A stretch of 64,000 nucleotides of DNA, taken from positions 1 through 64,000 of the forward strand of contig NZ_JAGINM010000007.1 in NCBI RefSeq assembly GCF_017876095.1, in the 5' to 3' direction. Source of the DNA: Azospirillum agricola. GTDB taxonomy: Bacteria; Pseudomonadota; Alphaproteobacteria; Azospirillales; Azospirillaceae. The position numbers and the translations under genes were made by a program. Numbering within the stretch: position 1 is the stretch's first letter; every line of letters begins with the position of its first letter. The notes below the pieces were generated by a model. That model was not told where the DNA came from. It saw nothing but the letters and a program-made list of their open reading frames with translations, and did no database searches. Of the stretch, positions 59,095-64,000 are shown piece after piece.

Positions 59095-60240
59095 TCAGCC
59101 GGCCGGCACCGGCGCCGGCGCGGCCGGGGAGGGGGGGAGGGGTTGCGCCGGTGGCGCCACTTGCCGCTCCTGCATCTTGAAGCCGAAATAGGTGCCGTTG
59201 CTGATGCCGGTCAGGGCCAGCAGGTTGGCCGACAGCTCCGGCATGCCGAGCGTGCGGGTGGCTTCGTAGAGGAAGGTGATTCCCAGAACGACGGTCCAGG
59301 CCAGCAGTTGCAGCCGGTGGATGTTGTAGCCGTGGACGTCGGTCAGCAGGTCGGTGAGCAGCCCTTCGGAGGGCGGGTAGATCGCGGCGACGGCGGCGGC
59401 CATCCGCGCCCTGTCGGGCGGGCTGGCCTGGGCGGCGGCGAGATAGGCGGCGCGGTGCTGCCGGCGGCTGTCGTCGTCGTCGCTCGGCCGGTTGTCCTGG
59501 AACACCGCGAGCACCGAGGTGCCGCCGACGATCCCCATCAGGGCCATGGTGCCGGTGCTGATGGTGTCCATCGACCCGATGACGGCGATCAGCGCCGCGT
59601 AGGAGGCGGTGACGATGCCGCTCCACCACAGGAGCTGGAAGCGCGACAGGCTGTAGGGCGGCACATAGCCGGCGGGCCTCGGCACGTCGGGGAAGCCGTC
59701 GATGGCGTCGCGGCCGAAATGGCGGAGGAAGGCCAGCAGGAAAAGCAGGCCGATCAGGGCGAAGCAGACGGCCGCGAGCGTCAGGTCGCGGTCGCTCGCC
59801 CCCTGGATGGCGACGAGCTTGGGCGGTGTCGCGACGCCGCCGCCGGCCGGCCCGAAGGCGACCGGCAGGGATTTGGCGCGGGCGAGCGAGAAGAAGCCGT
59901 CGAAGGCGTTCTGCCACGCCGCCCGGCGCTCCGCCGCCTCGGCGCTGTTGCCGGCGATGGAGGTGGAGGCGGTGCCGACGACCTCGCCCTTGGCCGAGCA
60001 GCCGAAGCTGGCGTGGGCGCCGGGAATGGTCTGGCCGTTGACGACCAGGACCAGCCCCTGCGCGTTCAGCCCGGCGGCGGCGGCCGGGCAGTCGGTGCCG
60101 GCCGACGGGGCTCCGAGGTTGAGGGTGACCGGCTGGCCGAGGATGACGGGGCCGTCGGGCGCCGCCTGCGCCTTGGCGCCGGAGGGCAGGGCGAGGGTCA
60201 TGATGACGCCCAGGCACAGGGCGATGGTCGGGCGCGGCAT
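59095..60240 (-). CDS. hypothetical membrane protein with signal peptide
   Basis: The product is 381 residues and I do not recognise its family. A signal peptide (about 1-28, ending AKAQA) is followed by an exported region with two Cys, then three to four membrane helices between about 165 and 345 (TLAAVCFALIGLLFLLAFL, IVTASYAALIAVIG, LLAWTVVLGITFLYEA), with a cytosolic-looking DDDDSRRQH stretch. ATG 60240 follows GAGGGGA. A Pro-rich tail ends it. Confidence 0.65.
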   Translation of the reverse strand: MPRPTIALCLGVIMTLALPSGAKAQAAPDGPVILGQPVTLNLGAPSAGTDCPAAAAGLNAQGLVLVVNGQTIPGAHASFGCSAKGEVVGTASTSIAGNSAEAAERRAAWQNAFDGFFSLARAKSLPVAFGPAGGGVATPPKLVAIQGASDRDLTLAAVCFALIGLLFLLAFLRHFGRDAIDGFPDVPRPAGYVPPYSLSRFQLLWWSGIVTASYAALIAVIGSMDTISTGTMALMGIVGGTSVLAVFQDNRPSDDDDSRRQHRAAYLAAAQASPPDRARMAAAVAAIYPPSEGLLTDLLTDVHGYNIHRLQLLAWTVVLGITFLYEATRTLGMPELSANLLALTGISNGTYFGFKMQERQVAPPAQPLPPSPAAPAPVPAG

Positions 60241-60411
60241 GCTCGTCGGTTCCCCTCGGGACGGCGGTCGGCGGGAGCGCGTTTCCCAGCCCTGCCCCGC
60301 GGGCGAGGGGCAGGGCGGGGCCGGCATCCGGGGGAGAATAGGACGGAAATGGAAAAACCGGTCAGGAAAAACAATCGGGGGGCCGTGGCGGGCGCCCGTT
60401 CTCGCGCCGCG

Positions 60412-61197
60412 TCACGACAGCGCGACGGCGCCTTCGCGTTCCTTGCGGATGCGGTCGTAGGCGGCGTTGATCAGCGCGATCTTCTGGGTCGCCAGATCGA
60501 CGAACTCCTGCGGCATGCCCTGGGCGACCAGCAGGTCGGGGTGGTGTTCGCGCACCAGACGCCGGTGCGCCGCCTTCAGCGCCGCGTCGTCGGTGGAGCG
60601 GCTGACGCCCAGCACCTGATAGGGGTCGGTCTCGTCCGGGGTGCCGGCGCGGTGGTGGCCGGCGAGGATGCGTTCGAAATCGGTCTCGGCAAAGCCGAAG
60701 ATGCCGGCGACCGCCCGCAGATACTCCACCTCCGTCTCGTGCAATTCGTCGTCGGCCTCGGCGATCATCAGCAGGCTGTCGAGCAGTTCCTCCAGCACCG
60801 CGTGGCGGTCCTCGAAGAGGTCGGCGATCTGGTGGGCATATTCCTCGAAGCCGTGGGTGTCGCGGCGGGCGAGGTCGAAGACGCGGCCGACATTCTCCAG
60901 CTCGTCGGGCGGGACGCGGAAAAGGCGCTTGAAGGTGTCGATCTCGACCCGTTTCACCACGCCGTCGGCCCGCGCCATCTTGGCGGCCAGCGCGATCACG
61001 CCGATGGTGAAGGCGACGGTCTGCATCGCCGCCTGCGCCTCGGCGTCGGTGCTGGCGGGGCTGGTGCCGGCGGCCTCCCCGCTCAGGCGGTCGACGGCAT
61101 GGCCGGCCAGCGCGCCGATCAGGGCGCCCAGCGGCCCGCCGATGGCGAAACCCGCCGCCCCACCAAGAATCTTGCCCCAGACCGTCATCACCGCCAT
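60412..61197 (-). CDS. TerB-domain plus DnaJ-domain protein (DjlA-like)
   Basis: The product is 261 residues. A Gly-rich hydrophobic N-terminus (ILGGAAGFAIGGPLGALIGAL) resembles the DjlA membrane anchor. A TerB-like helical domain (about 60-165) and a C-terminal J domain (about 190-255) with the HPD motif in VREHHPDLL follow. It should act as a membrane-linked co-chaperone for DnaK. The start is ATG 61197 or, nine bases in, 61188. Confidence 0.87.
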   Translation of the reverse strand: MAVMTVWGKILGGAAGFAIGGPLGALIGALAGHAVDRLSGEAAGTSPASTDAEAQAAMQTVAFTIGVIALAAKMARADGVVKRVEIDTFKRLFRVPPDELENVGRVFDLARRDTHGFEEYAHQIADLFEDRHAVLEELLDSLLMIAEADDELHETEVEYLRAVAGIFGFAETDFERILAGHHRAGTPDETDPYQVLGVSRSTDDAALKAAHRRLVREHHPDLLVAQGMPQEFVDLATQKIALINAAYDRIRKEREGAVALS

Positions 61198-61500
61198 CCA
61201 TACCGTCGATTCGAACCCGGCATACTGGGCTCAGCGCAGCGGGCCCAAGCATAACGGGCGGGGGCGGTTCCTGTCCAACTGTGACTTTGCCGCAACAGAA
61301 AGCCGGTGTTCGCTTTGCAAAGTTCGAATGAGCGCTTGCGAAATCCACGCAACACGCCATGTTGCGGTGCAACAAAGAGGGCGGCGGCGAGTCCGCGGCC
61401 CATGGCGACCGCGCCCCGGCAAGAGGGCCGGCGCCGGTTCCCTGGGGACGAACGTTCTGCGCAATGCGTTTTCGACACTCGAGAACCGTGAGCGAGAGCC
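61198..61500. promoter_or_regulatory. divergent gap between DjlA-like and GNAT genes
   Basis: This 303-base gap shows no gene, hairpin or clear promoter. Bases 61260-61330 are relatively AT-rich and could carry the promoters of the divergent genes. Confidence 0.35.
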
Positions 61501-62064
61501 ATGCCTGTCATCCGCAAGATCCTGCCGACCGAACTGCCCCTGTACCGGGCGCACCTTCTTCGCCTCGATCGCGCCGACCGCTACGCCCGCTTCGCCGGAA
61601 CCGTTTCGGACGAGTCGCTGGAGCGTCATTGCGCGGCGATCGACTGGGGGCGCACCACGCTGATCGGCGCCTTCCTGAACGGCGAGCTGCGCGCCGCCCT
61701 GGAGCTGTGCGGCGACCGCATCCTGTGGCCCGACGAGGCCGAGTTCGGCGTCAGCGTGGAGAAGGAACTCCAGGGGCGTGGCATCGGCAGCACCCTGATC
61801 CGCCGTGCCCTGACCGTCGCCCGCAACCGTTCGATCGGCCGCGTCCACATGCTGTGCCTGGCCGAGAACGTCCGCATGCGGGCGCTGGCTCGGCGTTTCG
61901 GCGGCAGCATCGCGATGGAGTATGGCGAGATCACCGCCCGCTTCGATCTGCCGTCCCCCAACCAGTTCTCCTTCGCGCTGGAAGCGCTGGAGGATGGCTC
62001 GGGCGCCGTCAACAGCATCCTCGCCAGCTTCTCCTCCAACCAGGACCGCCGCGCCGCCGCCTGA
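61501..62064 (+). CDS. GNAT family N-acetyltransferase
   Basis: The product is 187 residues. The acetyl-CoA motif QGRGIGSTLIRRA is clear, with the preceding AEFGVSVEKELQ strand-loop. An extra C-terminal stretch of about 35 residues follows the core. The substrate is unknown. The ATG at 61501 follows GTGAGCGAGAG. It precedes a hydantoinase-type gene by about 140 bases. Confidence 0.86.
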   Translation: MPVIRKILPTELPLYRAHLLRLDRADRYARFAGTVSDESLERHCAAIDWGRTTLIGAFLNGELRAALELCGDRILWPDEAEFGVSVEKELQGRGIGSTLIRRALTVARNRSIGRVHMLCLAENVRMRALARRFGGSIAMEYGEITARFDLPSPNQFSFALEALEDGSGAVNSILASFSSNQDRRAAA

Positions 62065-62099
62065 CCGGGGGCTCGAAGCGCCGCGGCGTCCGGCCCCCG

Positions 62100-62130
62100 A
62101 TCCAATCCCCCATCCAATCCCCCATCCAAT
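62100..62130. repeat. 12-bp direct repeats
   Basis: ATCCAATCCCCC occurs at 62100-62111 and 62112-62123, followed by a partial ATCCAAT. It lies in the spacer between the GNAT and hydantoinase genes; function unknown. Confidence 0.75.
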
Positions 62131-62211
62131 CGTTGACGCGGGCCGCCGGATCGCGAAACTCCGCCCTCGAGCGCGGCGCGGTGCCGCGCGGGGAGAGCGT
62201 GGGTGCGAAGC

Positions 62212-64000
62212 ATGGACGGGACGATGGACGGCGGCGGAAAGGGCCGGGACGGCGAGGGCGGTGGAATCGGCCGCTGGCAGTTCTGGATCGACCGTGGGGG
62301 CACCTTCACCGACATCGTGGCGCGCCGCCCGGACGGTGCGGTCGTCACCCACAAGCTGCTGTCCGACAATCCGGAGCGCTACGCCGACGCCGCCGTCCAG
62401 GGCATCCGCGACCTGCTCGGGCTGAAGCCGGGCGAGCCGGTCCCGGTCGAGGCGGTCGAGGCGGTCAAGATGGGCACGACCGTCGCCACCAACGCCCTGC
62501 TGGAGCGCAAGGGCGAACCGACCGTGCTGGTGGTGACGGAGGGGTTCGGCGACCAGCTCCGCATCGGGCACCAGGCACGCCCGAAGATCTTCGCCCGCCG
62601 CATCGTCCTTCCCGAGCAGCTCCACACCCGCGTGGTCGAGGCGCCGGAGCGGGTGATGGCCGACGGCCGCGTGCTGAAGCCGGTCGACCTGCACGCCGTC
62701 CGCCGTGGGCTGGAGGAGGCCTACCGGCTGGGCTTCCGCGCCGCCGCCGTGGTGCTGATGCACGGCTACCGCTATCCCGAGCACGAGCGGCAGGTCGCCT
62801 CGCTGGCCCGCGCCGTCGGCTTCACCCAGGTGTCGGTCAGCCATCTGGTCAGCCCGCTGATGAAGCTGGTCGGGCGCGGCGACACCACGGTGGCCGACGC
62901 CTACCTCTCGCCGATCCTGCGCCGCTACGTGGACAAGGTGGCCGGCGAGTTGAACGGCGTGCCGCTGATGTTCATGCAGTCCAACGGCGGGCTGACCGAC
63001 GCCCGGCGCTTCCAGGGCAAGGACGCCATCCTGTCGGGGCCGGCGGGCGGCGTGGTCGGGGCGGTGCGCACCGCGCGGATGGCCGGCTTCGACAAGGTCA
63101 TCGGCTTCGACATGGGCGGCACCTCGACCGACGTGTCGCACTACGCCGGGGAGTATGAGCGGGCCTTCGACACGGTGGTCGCCGGGGTGCGGGTGCGCGC
63201 GCCGATGATGCACATCCACACGGTGGCGGCCGGCGGCGGCTCGCTCTGCGTCTTCGACGGCACCCGCTTCCGCGTCGGGCCGGACAGCGCCGGCGCCAAC
63301 CCCGGCCCGGCCTGCTACCGGCGCGGCGGCCCGCTGACCGTCACCGACTGCAACGTGATGGTCGGCAAGCTCCAGCCGCGCTTCTTCCCGCAGGTCTTCG
63401 GGCCCGACGGCGACCAGCCGCTCGACGCCGCGGTGGTGACGGCGAAGTTCACGGAGCTGGCGGCGACCGTCAACGCCACGCTCGGCACCGCGATGACGCC
63501 CAAGCAGGTGGCCGAGGGCTTCCTGCGCGTCGCCGTCGACAACATGGCCAACGCCATCAAGAAGATCTCGGTGGAACGCGGGCACGACGTCACCCATTAC
63601 ACGCTGAACGGCTTCGGCGGGGCGGCCGGGCAGCATGTCTGCGCCGTCGCCGACGCGCTGGGCATGACGCGGGTGTTCCTGCACCCGCAGGCCGGCGTGC
63701 TGTCGGCCTACGGCATCGGGCTGGCCGACACCGTCGCCATCCGCGAGCGCGCGGTCGAGGGACCGCTGAGCGACGCGGTGGTCGACCGGCTGACCATCCT
63801 CTTCACCGACCTCGACACCGAGGGGCGGGCCGAGCTGACCCGCCAGGGCATCCCGGCGGAGCGCCAGACCGTCAACCGCCGCGTCCACATCAAGGCGTCG
63901 GGGTCGGACACCGCGCTGGCGGTGCCCTTCGGCTCGCGCATCGCCATGGCCGCCGCCTTCGCCGAGGCGCACCGCCAGCGCTACGGCTTCCTCACCCCCG
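62212..64000 (+). CDS. hydantoinase/5-oxoprolinase (HyuA-type), 3' end beyond window
   Basis: 596 codons are visible and the frame is open at the window edge. [56 protein letters not shown] and VAAGGGS are marks of the ATP-dependent hydantoinase A/oxoprolinase fold. Whether HyuA and HyuB are fused (as in about 1200-residue 5-oxoprolinases) cannot be seen. ATG 62212 is used; GTG 62203, nearer GGGAGAG (62191-62197), is a possible start adding three residues. A Gly-rich N-terminal tail of about 20 residues precedes the domain. Confidence 0.9.
   Translation, partial: MDGTMDGGGKGRDGEGGGIGRWQFWIDRGGTFTDIVARRPDGAVVTHKLLSDNPERYADAAVQGIRDLLGLKPGEPVPVEAVEAVKMGTTVATNALLERKGEPTVLVVTEGFGDQLRIGHQARPKIFARRIVLPEQLHTRVVEAPERVMADGRVLKPVDLHAVRRGLEEAYRLGFRAAAVVLMHGYRYPEHERQVASLARAVGFTQVSVSHLVSPLMKLVGRGDTTVADAYLSPILRRYVDKVAGELNGVPLMFMQSNGGLTDARRFQGKDAILSGPAGGVVGAVRTARMAGFDKVIGFDMGGTSTDVSHYAGEYERAFDTVVAGVRVRAPMMHIHTVAAGGGSLCVFDGTRFRVGPDSAGANPGPACYRRGGPLTVTDCNVMVGKLQPRFFPQVFGPDGDQPLDAAVVTAKFTELAATVNATLGTAMTPKQVAEGFLRVAVDNMANAIKKISVERGHDVTHYTLNGFGGAAGQHVCAVADALGMTRVFLHPQAGVLSAYGIGLADTVAIRERAVEGPLSDAVVDRLTILFTDLDTEGRAELTRQGIPAERQTVNRRVHIKASGSDTALAVPFGSRIAMAAAFAEAHRQRYGFLTP

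Overview
This 64 kb window is high-GC chromosomal DNA from an alphaproteobacterium, most likely an Azospirillum-like member of the Rhodospirillales. The inference rests on strong GC bias at third codon positions, a division/cell-wall (dcw) cluster running mraZ to ftsZ followed by lpxC, GANTC (CcrM-type) sites upstream of that cluster, an endonuclease-type MutL, and a cheY gene followed by two CheZ-like genes. No tRNA, rRNA, CRISPR array, transposase or prophage was seen. The only RNA gene recognised is rnpB.

Layout. 1-3.6 kb: the 3' part of a large two-partner-secretion exoprotein built of 243-bp MBG-type repeats, followed by its outer-membrane transporter. 3.7-10.4 kb: mutL with a PilZ-like gene, then CBS-domain, DUF3095 and YccF genes and two unrecognised genes. 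10.4-14.7 kb: a more accessory, locally lower-GC region with a LuxR-type regulator lacking a LuxI partner, dense inverted repeats, two small Cys-containing secreted proteins and two NarL/LuxR-type response regulators. 14.7-23.4 kb: a UvrD/PcrA-type helicase interrupted by a 388-residue intein, an unknown protein behind a perfect TGTGA-N6-TCACA site, prmA, a TerB-like protein and aminopeptidase P. 23.6-26.1 kb: cheY and two cheZ-like genes. The first cheZ carries five exact-length 54-bp repeats encoding FliM/CheZ-like CheY-docking motifs. 26.3-32.6 kb: bamD, recN, a short unknown gene on the opposite strand, ligA (with an internal duplication) and bacteriohemerythrin.

32.9-53.8 kb: a complete dcw cluster transcribed leftwards: mraZ, rsmH, ftsL, ftsI, murE, murF, mraY, murD, ftsW, murG, an uncharacterised 83-codon-class gene, murC, murB, ddl, ftsQ, ftsA, ftsZ, lpxC. 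Nearly all junctions are 4-nt ATGA overlaps or gaps of a few bases. Together these genes make the lipid-linked peptidoglycan precursor, polymerise septal wall and build the Z ring; lpxC adds the committed step of lipid A synthesis.

53.8-54.5 kb is a long non-coding control region with four TGGG boxes at 10-bp spacing, a perfect back-to-back DnaA-box pair and six GANTC sites. 54.5-64 kb: rnpB, a Uma2 family gene, a tightly coupled ABC-F ATPase/EamA transporter/AmpD-like amidase operon, an unknown membrane protein, a TerB+DnaJ-domain protein, a GNAT acetyltransferase and the start of a hydantoinase/5-oxoprolinase gene that runs off the window.
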